A DNA stretch of 64,000 nucleotides from contig NW_019091606.1 of the NCBI RefSeq assembly GCF_001949145.1, positions 279,321 to 343,320 on the forward strand, given 5' to 3'. The stretch is from Acanthaster planci (taxonomy: Eukaryota; Echinodermata; Asteroidea; Valvatida; Acanthasteridae). A program made the position numbers and the translations under genes. Below the pieces are notes generated by a model, which saw only the letters and a list, made by a program, of their open reading frames with translations, ran no database searches and was not told the origin of the DNA. How positions within the stretch are numbered: position 1 is the stretch's first letter; each line of letters opens with the position of its first letter. Below are positions 43,101-58,100 of the stretch, piece after piece.

Positions 43101-46100
43101 TTTTTAATAGCAGGGTTTTCTTTATATTGATAGAATATTTCTTTATATTGATAAAATATATATGTTCTATATATTTTCTTCATATTGAAAGAATTTCTTA
43201 GAAAGGGTTGCTCATTAGTTTATTGCTGATGCACTTTCACAGCAATGAATCACCAAAGAACATGACATTTATCAAAATATCACCAATTACACCATTTCTT
43301 TCATGCACAAAAGTAAGCTTAATGTTCGGAGCTTTGCTCGTGAAAATGAAATATTGTTACCATGAAAGCAAAAATGCACCGAAAATCGGCTTTGAAAATA
43401 GCAATTTAAAAAGTATTGTCAATTCAGGCACAAAGGTTCATTTTCAAGAGTTTGTTAAAAATAAATTACATAGGCCTAGACTCCTTTAAAATTATGCTGC
43501 AAAAATTTACTGTCGGGCTGCCTCGTTGTCACATGCAAATGCCACAGGATTTTTAAGGGTGGAAGGGTTAAAATAAGGTAGATGCCAAAGAAATTGAAGA
43601 ATGTGATTTAAAGGTTCCTCCCGAAAAGGCTGAATAACGCCATGCTTATCCTTTTCTTCTTTGCTAATCGAAGAATTCAGATTGCAGTATGGGAAGTCCA
43701 AACGGTCGTAGAATCATTCTGCATGCATCCATATAAAATTGCTTTCTACAGTAAAGGTTGGGAAATCGTCCTGTCCCGGCCTCTTCAAGTCTGTTTCTAA
43801 AGGTCTCAATGTAGTGTTTGTGCCTTTGATAACAGAATTACTACCTTCATTTAACTGATGACTGTTGTGAATGCCGACCATTACCAACAGTAACGCCAAC
43901 CATGACCTCCCCAGGTAAATGCCATACGTTTTTTTTTTGGTGGGCCCGCCAAATATGTGGCCTAGAGAGGAGTGAAACTTGATAATGTCACTGAGAAATA
44001 AGCACAACAAACATGAGTTGTTTGTTAATATCAATACCCTTCTTTTGTCGAGAATAATCTCGTAAGGTATTTATTTGCACAGAATTCTAATTGCCGCATC
44101 TGCTTTCACTTCCATGGCTTTGTTCAGCATTAGCGAAGAATACCGAAAAGTAAATAAGAAACTTCTTCATTGTGTGCAGTGCTCAACCGTAAATCTCGTA
44201 TTCAGTGCTTTAAGTTGTGCAGTTAGCACATACATAAAACTGACCCTGCTAGAAGTAATCATGTAAAGTGTCTTCCTTGTGATTATTTTAAGTGTGCTTC
44301 GAGCCTTACGTGTACCGAGAGCAGTGCAGTTGTGTGCGGACATGCGCCGATTTGGGCCTCAACTGTACTTCTCAGGGTTGCCAGTACGAATGTGTTTGTC
44401 CCGCTGGATTGGTCGAGAAGACACCGGGTGAGTGTGTCAACAAAACCGACTGCCCATGTGTGGACAACCAAGGGAGTAGCCACGAGGTGAGATGAAATAC
44501 TATCTGTTCTAATATAAAACAAATCGCAACCAGTTTTTTATTCAAATGCCGTCAAAGTAAGTATCCAGTCAATCTCGGACATGATGAGTGTCTCTCTCGA
44601 CACTGGCGTGACTGACAGTCCTCAGAGATTTTAATCTTTACATCCCTGTGGCCTAACATAGTTTTACTTCAAAGTATAAGGACCAGTTTATCCTTTAAGC
44701 GAACACGGAGGCAAATTCACCGATTGGGACGTTTTCATTGGCAGCAGAATTAGGTTGCGTAGAAAATTTTTGCACAAATATTTGGTCACTGCCGCGATCG
44801 TCTCCTTGGCATGTATAAACCAGCCTCAAGCATGGGATACCTTTTTCCGTCAGAAAAAGGATATATGCATGCCAACCTCTATTCCAGGCAATTATCCGGT
44901 CGAAATTTCACTTTGGAACTACATGTACCTGTTAAAGTGAAAGAACTTAATTTTTGAGTGTTTTTTCTCCGCGTTAATAACAATGAAGTGCCTCATCTAC
45001 ATTAACAATGGGATGCTACAATAGCCATAATACCATTTCTAAAGTGTTGGTACTTTCAGTCTTGAAAAATTAAGACACGTCCCCAGAGTAATCAGCCTCC
45101 TTCCTCGCTTGCTTGATACTCCTCCAGAACATACTGAATCTTGTGTATGGATTTTTTGCTTGCAAACAAATGGACTTTTTTCGTTTCCCCATTATAGAAC
45201 GGAGACGAATGGATCGAGAGCTCTTGCATCAATTGTACGTGCATCAACAGGGAAATACGTTGCCAAAAACGGTGTGACTTGACTTGCCAACCAGATGAAG
45301 TGCTAGTAAATCCAGAAAATGATACCTGCTGCTACTGTACACCAAGTACGTTCGGTGTTAAATTTTTGAAACACGTTATCCTTAGAGATCAATTTATTTA
45401 CTCATTAAAGTAGCTATTTCAAATGATTGTGCTGAGCTTAGAATTTCAGTTTCAGAAATCACAAAGACACACAGAAATTGATACACCTGTAAAATGCTCA
45501 AAAGGATTTTATACAAAACAGGAGGAATGCAATGTCGTTACGTTTTCCAGCATTTAAATCGGAGAGCACATTACTGACTAATTTAGCAAGCACTAATTCT
45601 TTCACGGGTATTTTCGCATTCATGTACAGATTAAAATACCACACATTCTATAGCTGGTATGAGAAACGCAGCGCCAATAGTTCAGACTGATGTTATAATG
45701 AAAATCTTTTATATCCAACCTTTGAGTTGCATTATTGATTTATCCTCAGATAGATCGGTTGTGATAGCATTCTCTTTGAAAACTTCATTTGAAATATTGC
45801 AAGCCTATCAGTGTGATCTTTTTCCCTGTTTAGAGTGTATCGGGTGTTATTATGAATTGGACGGGAGCTGCCATAAGGTAATCAATACCACTTCAAGTAT
45901 TGTTTTCCACGCTGTTTATTCTTGTCTGACATACACGGCATTTGACTCGGAATGAGTGCGGAATGAGTCTCAATAAAAAAAAAAAAAGAATGAACATGTG
46001 TATTATATACAAGCCAGCTCTTTTCTCTCCAGGGGCATTTTTGGTGTTCCGTTGTGCCACCTCTTTAGTTGCTACTGGTTTAATTTTCTGAAACCGTCCT

Positions 46101-49100
46101 ATTGCACTGCACATAGTTCTACATTTGTATCAACTTTGTACCTGTGTTTCACTCGTGGTTATAGTATGTAGAAAACAAAATAAAGGACAGATTTTTCGTT
46201 ATATGTACAATTCGCTGCACATAAGTTGGATACAAAGACAAACCCTCTCCATCGCTTTCCATCCAAAGGTGAACGAAACTTGGCATGACGAATGCAACCA
46301 ATGCTCGTGTAAGCAGAGGCCGAATGAGCTGTATCTCAAGTGTATTCAAATCGATTGCGGAGAACTTGTCTGCCCAGAGGTGCGTACATTTCTCAGGAAT
46401 TATTTTCTGTTGCGTGTAACAGGATGCTGGCTAGTTCAGGTTGGCCGTTCAAAACAGATTGCAAGGACAGGTCCCAGAAATAGGTCAACAATAATTAGGA
46501 TATTTTGATTCTGAAGTGCCAAAATGCAGCCACCCTTATACGGTACATTTTACTCAAAAGATGCGGACGGGTGTCGACAAAAAACAACGCTCACGTATAC
46601 TTGTAGTGTCTGGATTTCGAAGTGCACTCCATGACACACAGTTGGTGGATGGGTTGGCTACTTCTGCATAAAGCGCAGGCCTCTTTCATTTATTCGAATC
46701 TCAGCCCCTAGAGTTGTTTGTCGGTTCTGTGTCTCCCGTGCATCGATGGTTTTTCTATATCTGCAAAAGTCCACACTGTGGGCTTATTACCACTTGCTAC
46801 GCTGCTCGGTGGAGCAAGGTTATATTGTCAATAGCAATTGTTATCTTATTTATTATTTGTTCATTGCAAATTACCTCCAAACTGACAGTTTTCACCACAC
46901 GTTTTTTTTTCCATTTTGTACCTGTAGGGATACAAGATAGTCCACGATGAGGGCGATTGCTGTCCAAAGTGTGTCCCAGATATTTGTCCGGGGGAACATA
47001 TGTGTAACTCCAGCTACTGTGTCCCTATTGTGTGGGTGTGTGATGGGAAAGAGGACTGCCCCGATGGAAGTGACGAAGAGAATTGTGGTATGTTCATTGT
47101 ATCTGAATTAAGGCCATTGATTCACAGCAGACAGACAAAATCACATTTACCACGGAAAGTTTTAGTTTGGTTGTTCTAAAATGTATCTTTCAACAACAAT
47201 GACCTCCTTCACCCCCTTCACTTACGTTCTAGTCGTTCAAAAGAAAGTTCTTCGACTATGCATCAACGGCCTTAGATCGTGTAGAAAACATTTTTTAAAA
47301 TCAGACATAGGGGGGCTCAGTATTGGATATTGTAACGGGCTCAATTTGAACATGGTCCTGAAACATAGGTTTCTATTGGAATCGACCCGTGCTGTGTACG
47401 TTAAACGTGTTTACTTTGTGGTGCAAAATATTGTACTTCGTAGGGCCATGAAGTGAATCGCAAAGTGGCGTCGTTTTCACGGTTGCAAATTTTTGGATTA
47501 CGTTTACATTGAAAAGTGCTTTCCTCATGCTAATGAATGTTTATCTCAATACAGCAACCACCACACCTCCCCCTTCTACCACGACAGAGATTTCCTCTAC
47601 AACACGCAGTAAGTTCACTAGTGAAAGATTTTGCTTGAAGAAATACTGTAAAAACACGGTATCAAGAAGGCATTTTATAATTGGAACCATTACCTTCAGC
47701 AGAAGACATTGGGATCGAAAGAGACATTTTAATGTCTCTCTAGCGCCACAAGCTTTCTGTTCCTTTGCAAAATTTAGATTAATGAGATTCTAATAATGAG
47801 GAGAGAAAGACGTTTCAATAGATTTTACTGACGGTTGACAAATTCTGGCTCATCATACTTTGCGCACTAGTCTTCTAACAGTAGCAAGTTATTATGCTGG
47901 AAGTCATTTACACACATTGCCCGAGGGATTTCTCCATCCTTTATGAATAGGAGAAATTTTAAAATTCTGATTACAATTACTACATAAATCAAAGCAGTGG
48001 ATTTCTCAACCACTTTTGCGGGGGAGGCTACTGCATCTTTTCTGCATGTAGCTTTTGATCAAGCAGATATTCTGCGCGTTAGTGAGAAGGCAACAAGCCG
48101 GTTTTGATGTAACTTTGAAGGCGTAGATGTTTAAAGTGTACAGACTCCCCTTTCTCACCTCACAATAGTCCACTGGCTTACAAGTCAGTTTATAGTTGAA
48201 TGCACAGCCAAAATTTGCCCCGCACTTAATCAAGCTTTGCTGATGCCGTCTGTTTCATAGGTCCTTTTAAATTCAGCAATCCAATAAAAAAAATGACCTG
48301 GACCTTCCCATTCTACATGATGAACAGTGTTTTGCTCAAAACCGTTTGTTCACGTCTCTTTTGAGGACTTAGACCCCTCCCTATTCCCTTTCGACTTGGG
48401 AATAGGTCTGGATGATGTGCGAAATTGATTAATATTGTATTTTTTTTACCTTTAGGAGCAACGCCGCCGCCACCCAGTTTAAGTAAGAAACTCATTTCAT
48501 TTGATAACAGATAATAGCCTAGAGCCTAAAATTTCGCAAGGGTATTGCACACAAGGATCAGATACTTTATTTGTTGATTTGAAATATCAGATTTGGGCTT
48601 TTGAGTGTAGCGCCGCAAAACGTATTTCTTTACACTGTCATTCCTTGTTCCGTCACTTTAATATTTTGTAGCATCGAGTTTCTTCTTTCAAATCATGAAT
48701 AATTAATCTATCCTTAATTAAATTAGACAATATCTTTAAAAGTATTCCCCTACGTTAGAAATACATCTGTTTGCAGCGTAATTATCGATGAAATGTACTA
48801 ATATATTAATCAAAGCACGAACACACAAACGTAATATTGACGAGAAGAGGCCATTTTTGCAAACAGTATCACAGATGCGATTTTAAAATCTAATCTTGCA
48901 AACTTAGTTGATGGCTCAGAAAGGTCTAGCACTGATTGCCAAATATTTATGTAATGGCAGATTGCCCTCCTGGACTAGCAAAAGCTAATTGCTCCCTTGA
49001 CTGCCGAGAGCGCGCGTGCATAGATGGAAAGTGCTACAAGCTTCATTACGTCGATGATCCCTTCAGTGTCGCCCAAACGTGCTGTGAGTGCCGTCCTGGA

Positions 49101-52100
49101 TTGGTGTATAATGGTACTACATGCGTCCCGCCAAAGGAATGCAAATGTCTGGATGAAAGCGGTGAACTGAGGGAGGTGAGGAACTTTGAGTTTCTGAAGT
49201 GTTCAGTTTTATTTATATTTTTTATTTGGACAGTTTGTTTGTTTATCACCTCAGATATTGCATGTATATGTTTTGGTTTTGCTCAATTTGACATTGGACG
49301 TCAATGTAATGCGACGTCAGTTTTTTCTTTTATTTGAGAGCAATGGGGTCATGGAGTTAAAATGTAAGAGGTCGAGATGATCCAAACGTATTCTGCTGTT
49401 AAAGTGCCTTGAATTCCCTCCTATAATCAAACATATGCTTTGCCAAGTTTCGTACTGCTTAAGACATCAGAGACAAATTGCCAAGCGTTGATTAAGAGAC
49501 GCCACAGAACCTTAGAGGTGTTGTCACAGTATTGGATAAATTAAGATAACACCCATGACAACCATAAAAGCTGGGCTGCTCTCGGTGCGTTTGCGCACTG
49601 GTGTGCTCAGGTATAACGCTACTGCTAATTTGTTTTCCCTTGAGCCTTTGCCGTGGACGCACTCAAGCCCAAAGCGTCTCTGCTTATTTGCGCAGTTACC
49701 CCTCTTTGATATTAAATTTCTGGTTACAGCTTTGGCATTAGTACGCGTACGCCACAATGTATGGCCGTAGGCGAAGTCATGGCAATTTTCGGAGGGGACT
49801 TAGCATAACATAACTCGAGGCAAATAATCTTCATCTAACATCTTTTGTATTTTCATTGTTAACATCCAACTCGTGCACAGAGTCTATTGCGATAATTTAA
49901 AAAGTATTTCACGGCAAGGCTCTTAACTTCGCGTAATCCTTGATTTTCTCTACTGCTTGTGATCCCCGTGAAATGCAAGCGGAAAATCGCAAGCTTCGTG
50001 CCTGCAAATTGAGCTCAGTCAGTTGGCTGGTTGGTCAGTAGGTCAGTCGGTCAGTCAGTCAACATTGATTTCCATAATGCTGGAAGATTCCAATACAATA
50101 CAACAGAATAAATTAAATAAACATGTGGTTTATGTAATTATAGGCATATCAAGTGAAGGAAAAAAAAATTAAAGGTCGACGCAGGCCCTATGGAGGGTTT
50201 AGCTAAGTGCTACGGTTTCTGTCCGTCTTTTTTCAAGGATACTGAAATTTCTTTAAAATATATATCTAAATATTCCTACCCTCCAATTCGTCAATGTTTT
50301 CACGATGGGACAGGGATGTCAAAATGAAATTTTGTTTTTTTCGATATTCTTTACATTGTATCTAACCATTTTGAAATGCTCCCGTAAGCAAAACATTTTA
50401 AATAAGGCCTAAATTAATAATGCCAAGGGCATTTTGCGTTTGTTTTTGAAGAAACATGAACATGACTGCCCTTTGAACACATACAAAAATATTGTCCTGA
50501 AAGGCACAAAAGATGGTCGATGACTGGTTTATCGTTTTCTCGAAAGGACGGCTATCGTTGTACTTTCTCAACTGTGTGCGCGTAAGCATACGTGCCTCTC
50601 CCGCATAGAAATACACGTAAAAACACACCCAGAACAGACAATTTTCTTTTTAAAACCATTTTGTTCCTTTATAGATCTATTAAAAACCTTACATATCAGG
50701 CCCGAAGCAGATAATAATATTATAAATAATAACATTATTTAAAAATTCGTGCCAAGTCACAGACATCAGAAGGCGTTGTACAATGAAAAATTCACAAGTT
50801 AGCCCAGAAAAAATAAAACCATCAATAAGTTTGTAGAAATGAATGTGTAAAAAATGAGTTTTTAATTTGTTTTTAAGTTTAAAATTTTAAAGCAATTGAT
50901 ATGAAATTGCTGCTGGTAGCCTATTCCACAGACGGGGACCACTTGTTGTGAATGATCAATTTCCCTATTATTTACAGTAGTTTTGCTAAACGGCTACTGC
51001 ACACAAACTACACCAAAGATTGTCAAGCTCAGAGTGTGTGTCCTTGACCTCACACCGATAACCTGCTCGTATTCCCCCTAAAATATTGTACACAAGATGT
51101 GCGATTTAAAATTCGAAACTCTTATGAACAGGAAGTCTTTAATATTGGGATAACATGCTCACATATTTCCTCCTTGTGACAAGGTGTGTAGCCGAATTAT
51201 AAGCTGTAATTGTGTTGAAAAAAATATCATATAACGAAGATCACTTTCCAATTGTCTTTTTTCTCTGAGACAGCCTGAAGAGGAATGGAACAGCAGTAAT
51301 GATTGTGAAAAATGCAGATGCAAGTTCAACAATATCACGTGCTACCCCGACACTACCTCTCCAGGTTGCCGGGCGACTACCGCAGTACCTACAACCACAA
51401 GTACAAACATTGCTATGTTGAAGCTTAGAATATGTTGTCAATTTCAAAATCTTTCCATATATAACTTGTGCCCCCCCAAAAAAGTGCAAATAAAATGGAA
51501 TTTATCAAAACAGGGTTACTCTCCATCCCCAGCATGTTTCATTACATAGCACCGTCAGCATCTCCGTTGAAATCTCCTTTTTTAACATCACTTGGGTTCC
51601 TGATACATCTAGCGTATGATTTGCAAGTTCAAAACACATTCATTAATTATGAAGAGAGATTAATCGATGCAAAGTACACCTGCCCCAGAGTGACAATAGT
51701 TTAAGTAATGGAGTGTATGGAGTGTCAGGGTTAGGTAGTGGGGTGTCAGGGTTAGGTAGTGCCTTTAGTACGCGAGCCTGCCATGTCCGGCCACACCCTG
51801 GAAGAAACGGCGTGGCGGGCCGGCTAAACCAGGTGAGGGGAGCCTATAGTTGTGAAACCCTCGATAAGTTTCTGGGTTTGTCAGCCCTACTACAGTGAAG
51901 TCTGTCTGTCGGTGGAACGGGTGGAGGAGATCCTTATTTGATCAAATGGCTGTGAAGGCGGTACCAGCAAGTGCTGTGGAGCGCATCATGGCATGGACGT
52001 GAAGTTCTGGCCATCTACTGCAGCCTGGAAGTCTTCGGCTGTAACGGTTTCCAGTGATATTGGATCAGTGGAATAACCCCAGTGAAGCGATTCTCCTACT

Positions 52101-55100
52101 GTGAAATTTTTCTGCACAGGTCTGTCATGGAAATCCATCAATTCATGACCGATCTGTCACACTTTTACAAGACCTGTGGCGATGGGCACGTGGCGAAGCA
52201 ACAGGTGGCGGTGACAACTGGAAGTTGTAGTCACAAGCCTGCAAATAGGCGGCTGTTGGGCCAGTGGTCGTTCTGCCTCATGAACCTAGGGCAACAGGAC
52301 AGTCTGTCAGCCTCTTTAGGACACCATCCAAAAAAGGTGCCTCAAAGAAATGCTTGCCCTTCAAGTCATCCACTAGCAGCCGAATAAGCAAAAGCAAAGC
52401 CCCAAAACAGAAAAAAACCCAACAACTCCTGAGATCTTAGAATGTTTGGACATTACTAGAGTGGGACAACACCACCAGACCCGAACGCCTTCGTAACCAG
52501 GGAACTTCAGCGTTACCGCGTGGAAACATACACGGGTCGCTAATTGAGGCTCACTCCAAGAAGAAGGTGGAGGTGACACGTTCTTCTGGAAAGGAATTGC
52601 TCAAGCTGAAGACAGGAAACACGACGTAGGGTTTGCCCATCAGGACATCACTGCTCAAAAGCATTTATGCACTCCCCGTTGGGATTAGTGAACGCTTCGT
52701 GAATGTAAGGGTCCACCTGAGCAAGACCAGATACCTCACCATCGTAAGTGCTTACGCACCTACGCTCACAAGCCCAGATGAATCATCAAAACAACTCCTT
52801 CAAATGAAAAGCTTGTCATCCTCAGCGATTTCAACGCTCGAGTAGGGAGAGGCCATGACAGCTTGAACGGAGTGCTCGGGAGATGAGTTGGAAAGCTTAG
52901 TGCCAATGGCCTGCGCATTCCCAGTAAATGCGCGGAACACAGACTCTGTATCGCCAACACCTTGTTTAGGATGGCAGACAACTACAAGACAACCCGGATG
53001 CACCCTAGGTCGACACACTGGCACATGATAGACTTTATCACTGTACGCCAACAAGACGTCAAAGATGTTCGGGTGACTCGTGCCATTAGAGGTGCTGAGT
53101 GCTGGACCGACCATAGACTGGTCAGGGCTGTCATGACATTACGCATCCCCCCCGCCGAACATAAACCGGCCCAAGACAATCAGAGCCTCCTACAACACAG
53201 CCGGTGTGGACATGATTTTGACCGTGAGACGGTTCCAAACAAAATGCATCTAGCACAAAAATGCCTTTCTAAACAGTCTTCATCGACCCCACCTAGGCTT
53301 TTGACACGGTCAATAGGAAAACACTTTGGACAGCGCATCTGTTCCCCACAAATGTTTGTGAAGATGATTCAGCTCCTTCCAGATGACATGACCGAATATG
53401 TACTCTCTGGAAGAGATGAGATAAAAGCTTTCAAGATTATCAACGGCGTGAAGCAGGGCTTTGTCCTGTCTCCGGTCCTCTTCAACATCTTCAAATGTAC
53501 GCTGTCACACGCAGTTCAGAGGCCGGAGAAAGGAGTGTACATCGGCTATCGTCTGGATAGCTCTGTCTTCGAAAAAAGTCACACGTCGGCCCCTAAATTT
53601 ATAAAATATTCCAAATTGGTCTTGTGATTAAGTTAGAACTGCGCAAAATTTAGAAATGTTCATGCTTACAGGGTATACGTCTGGATATCAGAAAACATTA
53701 GCTAAAACATCGCTATTAAGCAAAGAATGTGCTCTTCATATTTAAATACCATACAGTTTTTGAATGGACAGTATTTGCTGACACCATTTTTGAGATGTAA
53801 GATGAACGCATTACTTGATATTTAATCTTGATCATTTACACACTCCTAATCGAAAATTAGAAAAAGACAAAAAAAACAAACAAACTTTCAGCAAGATATC
53901 ATTACCGATAATTTCATCGTAAATCATTTCACAGCTACGAGGACCACAGCTATTTCCACAACTGAAGGCGAAGTAACTACAGTCACTACAGAAGTTGTAA
54001 CAACCGTAACCCCGGGTAAAGTAGCGTTATATTTTCCCAGCAAATTTTCCCCGCCAGTGGGCTCCATTGTTTCTCCTGCCTAATTTTCAGTAACACTCTG
54101 CGAACAAGTAGAGGATCTTAAAAAGGTTGGAAAAAAAGCAAACATAAAGTAATTAATACCAAACAATCGGATGTAATTTGGAGCAACCAACTCGAAACCC
54201 ATATGAAGTATTATTGTATTAATATAAATGCATGCCGTAAATCCTTTTATATTTCAATGCTTCAGTGTACTGCTACGATGACATGGACAGTATTTCTGAT
54301 TTGACTGTTTCTCGGTTTGACTCCAACAACCCTTCGGATATACTTCCACCCGATGAGCCTTTTACATCTACTGGAGAATTTGGTCCTAAGTTGATTATAG
54401 CGTTCTCCGAACCTACTCGGATAAACCAGCTGGAGTTTACAACCAGCTCGGGGAATCCCTTGCTAGTTAAAGTGGGAGTGACGTTTGGTTCGAACCCCGA
54501 TGAGGTGGATTTGTATTTGTTTGCTGGACGGCCTAAATTGGTGAATTCCGGGGAAAGACTTGATATACCAGTGGAGCCAGAGGTGACCAATGTGCGTTCC
54601 ATCAAGATAATATTCCANGAACTCAGACTCGCAAACTGTCAAGGTGTTCGGATGCGCTGAAAAGGGTATGTGCACGTAACCTTCACTTACAGAAAATAAC
54701 GAATAAACCCTTTGTCTCAAAAAAGTATCTGGAGAACTGTTTTTGGAGAATGTTTGAGGTAAATGTTTCGCTCGTCAAAGTCTGTCGAAAGAACTGAAAA
54801 GAGACGTTATACATCTGTCCCACTTTTCACCCATTTCTGTGAATACAGCGTGTCTTACCATTTCACCTAATTCTGCTGCTTGAAGCTTTAATTCTATTAT
54901 CAGGACTCGCCTGCGGCCCGGGCATTAGTCGCGTCCAGTCTCCTGAGCCAGACTTTAAACCAATCAGAATCGACTAAATTGTCGCGTATCCAGGCACCAG
55001 TGCGGGATTTAAGCAGTGGACATAATCACTTCTCAGGGGGCAAATGTTAATACATGGTCAAGTTTCACGTTGTGGAATAGGGAAACTGTACTGTAAAGGG

Positions 55101-58100
55101 TATTTATGAACTAAGCTTTTATATTGACGTTATAATTTACCTGTATTCTTTGTTTCAGTTTCAACGACTGTTTCTACTGCAACAGTTCCAACAACAAGCC
55201 CTGAAATTACAACAGTGACGAGTGAGTAAATGCTTCAACGGCGGATCTGAACGATTACCAATCTTGTTCGTTCTGTAGGGTGGTGTGCGCAGAATAGAGT
55301 GATAAAACAGTTTTCGGATGAGATGTCTCTAGGGTACTTCAGACATATTGGGTATAAAACGATAGACAAACTCTCCGACCTTTTCTTGCCAAGTAACATG
55401 AGAAAATTACTGTTTCATTACAGCTAGTTTGTGAAGTAATTTCGAGGTCGGTTTTTGCACTTGAAATAATACACTCTGTTTTTCATGTTAAAAGATATGG
55501 GGTGCCACTGAAGTGTGCGGAACAGTGGGAAAGATATTCCTTTCGTCACTTTATTCTTTTCAGCGAATAATTTTGACGACTGTTTTTCTCCACAGGGCCT
55601 GTCTGTGGTCCGAAGTGTGAGTGTGACGTGAATTGCTACAACGTCATCATAGATCCTAACTGCCCGCCAGATATTCCAGATAACTGTCAAGGTTGCTTCT
55701 GCCTCGAGGGTACGCATAGAGTAGGTGGCTACTGCGCCCGTCCCCCACCTCGAGGAACATGCATTTCAACACCAACAACAGAGACAACGCGTCCACCCAG
55801 CACGACTTCAGTACCGCCATCAACAACACAGCCACCAACTACCACTATTAGCAGCACTACACACGGTGAGTCCTAACCTATTATACGACCCAGCTGAAGC
55901 AAACTCACAGGCATCAAAGATTAGAATTTGGAGGGTGTGAGCTTTACTCATTCAGCAAGGTCAACAGCAGCAAAAAGTAACCTCAGAAATACAAGTCAAC
56001 AGAGGGCGGTCTTGTTAAAAGTTTGCTTGCACAAAATTGTGAAGTGTTGAGAAGGGAAGGGTGCACCCTTACAAATAAATTCCCATAGACAGCAGTGTTA
56101 AATGTCCTCTTCGTTTTCCTTGAATGCTTAGTGGGTCGACGAATAATTTTTTGAGAAATTCTCTCCCAAAGCAGACCACGCCTAAATGCAAGAAATTTCA
56201 CTGCCCGGGAAAGTAGCCATTTTGAAAATGCATCTCTCTCCAAAATGGCACAAACAGTGCCACTTTCAGACCCGATTGCATCCAAATTGCTCAGAATTGG
56301 AAGCCATGGGTCCGGCCCAGAGGTTCAGTGTCATATTTCTTTGATTCCCCAGTTCCTTGGCTCTCAGGATCCTCTAATATAGAATGTTTTGAGCGTATAA
56401 CTTTTATTAATGAGCTAGGCGGACATACTTCTGGTCTTAATACAAGGGTGAACCCGGAAGGTACACGTTACTTTTACTATTAGAAGTTGAGTGGACCGTC
56501 CCAGACGGGTTATTAATAATATCTGCCTATGTGTCACCTTAAATCTGCTCAAACGTCACACGAATAGTGCCCTCCAGAAGATACTCCACTGCACTCAGCT
56601 TTACCCAGTAATCTTAGGAAGCATTCTTTGTGACAGGTTCAATCTGCTTAGTGTAACTCACACGAACGGCACATTTGTTGCATCCGACAACACAGTAATT
56701 GTCCGATAATACCGATCTATAATGTATTAAAATCGACCAAGAAAAGTTCCAGCTGATAATGTAGTAAAAATCGACGCCTAAAGTAATAACCCCTACGACC
56801 AATAATGTAATGAAAATGGTAGATGGTGTAATAACCAAAGGCTGACCGATATCACAGGAACAAAGAGACCAGTAATGACAAAATCTAACTAGATTTGTCT
56901 TTTTTTGGGGGGGGGTTGCGAATTCTACGTAGTTGAATGCATATTTTTTTCAGTCTTGGCACAACTTTGTTTGTTTTCTTTAAAAAAGAAGAAAACTTGG
57001 ACTAAATACTTGGAGCCTTGATCGAAATGGGCAAAAACAACTTTGGCGCTATTGTGACGACGTCACAAATTTTCAATTACCAACAAGAACCTAGCAATTT
57101 TTTTTCTGTCGTGTTTAAAAGCCTTGTTACCAAAATGTGTGCACAAGGAAGGGCACGTCCATACAACAATTGCGCCTGATGCATCGCGGGTACCGATTAG
57201 ATGGAGGGTATGTACAAGTATGGGTGTCTATTTATTGGAATGCCCTTTAAAAGCATTTAGTAGGAAAGTTGGTCGTGCGCAGGCAAAATAAAGGGAATGG
57301 ACCACTAAGGGATAACTTACAAGAAGAAATTTCAAAACTTTCTTTTGTGTACCGCTGGATTACCTAAGGGTGTGTCATGTGACACAGAATCGTTTTAACG
57401 TAAGGTTTGTACTTTCATGACGTACACATTCCTGCCTAAAATGCACATGGTTTCAATCTGAATGGCTGTGGAACATTCTAGGTACACGCACGTAAAGAGT
57501 GCACTTTCAGATTTTTCATTATTATATCGTTACTTCTAGTTTTGCTAAATATACATCCACTGCTGGAATGTACTTGCTTTCAGTGTGAAAAACAAATAAG
57601 GAATTAAATAAAAGGTATTAAACGTGCTAATGTCAGCGCGACGATTAAAGTAATACGTGCACCTTGGGATAAGCACTTAGCCAACGGTTGCACTTGTGGA
57701 CTGGAGTCACTTGACTTGGACTGGAGTCGCTATTTTGTGATTCGAGACTTCACTTCTATCTTTTTTTCTTATTTCTGATCAGTGGCGACGCAACTCGGTG
57801 TCATGTGGGTGCAAATGCTCCCACTGTAAAGCCGTTTGCACCCACTTTTGCACCTACAAAACCTTTGTCACTATTACGACGGGGCAATAAACCTTTTCCT
57901 TTTAAGACTCCACATCATAAACCACGAAAAATGAAGGATCGTTTGCACCCAAGCGATTTTGCCTTGCCCCACACTTGCACCGGCAGCCACCGAGGTCTGG
58001 CACCTCCACTGCTTGTGACCTTACTCGGACTTGCTCATTACGACTTGTTAACCAGGCAAGTCAGAGGACTACTACCTCCATGATCGAACCCATACAAATT

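Noticed and set aside
52962-53627. 221-codon frame as a host gene
   Set aside because: It contains endonuclease and reverse transcriptase words of a non-LTR retrotransposon with frame changes, so it is a dead element.
57805-58083. 92-codon Pro/Lys-rich frame in intron 54
   Set aside because: It lies inside the hAT-like copy and is absent from the sister duplication unit. No conserved features.
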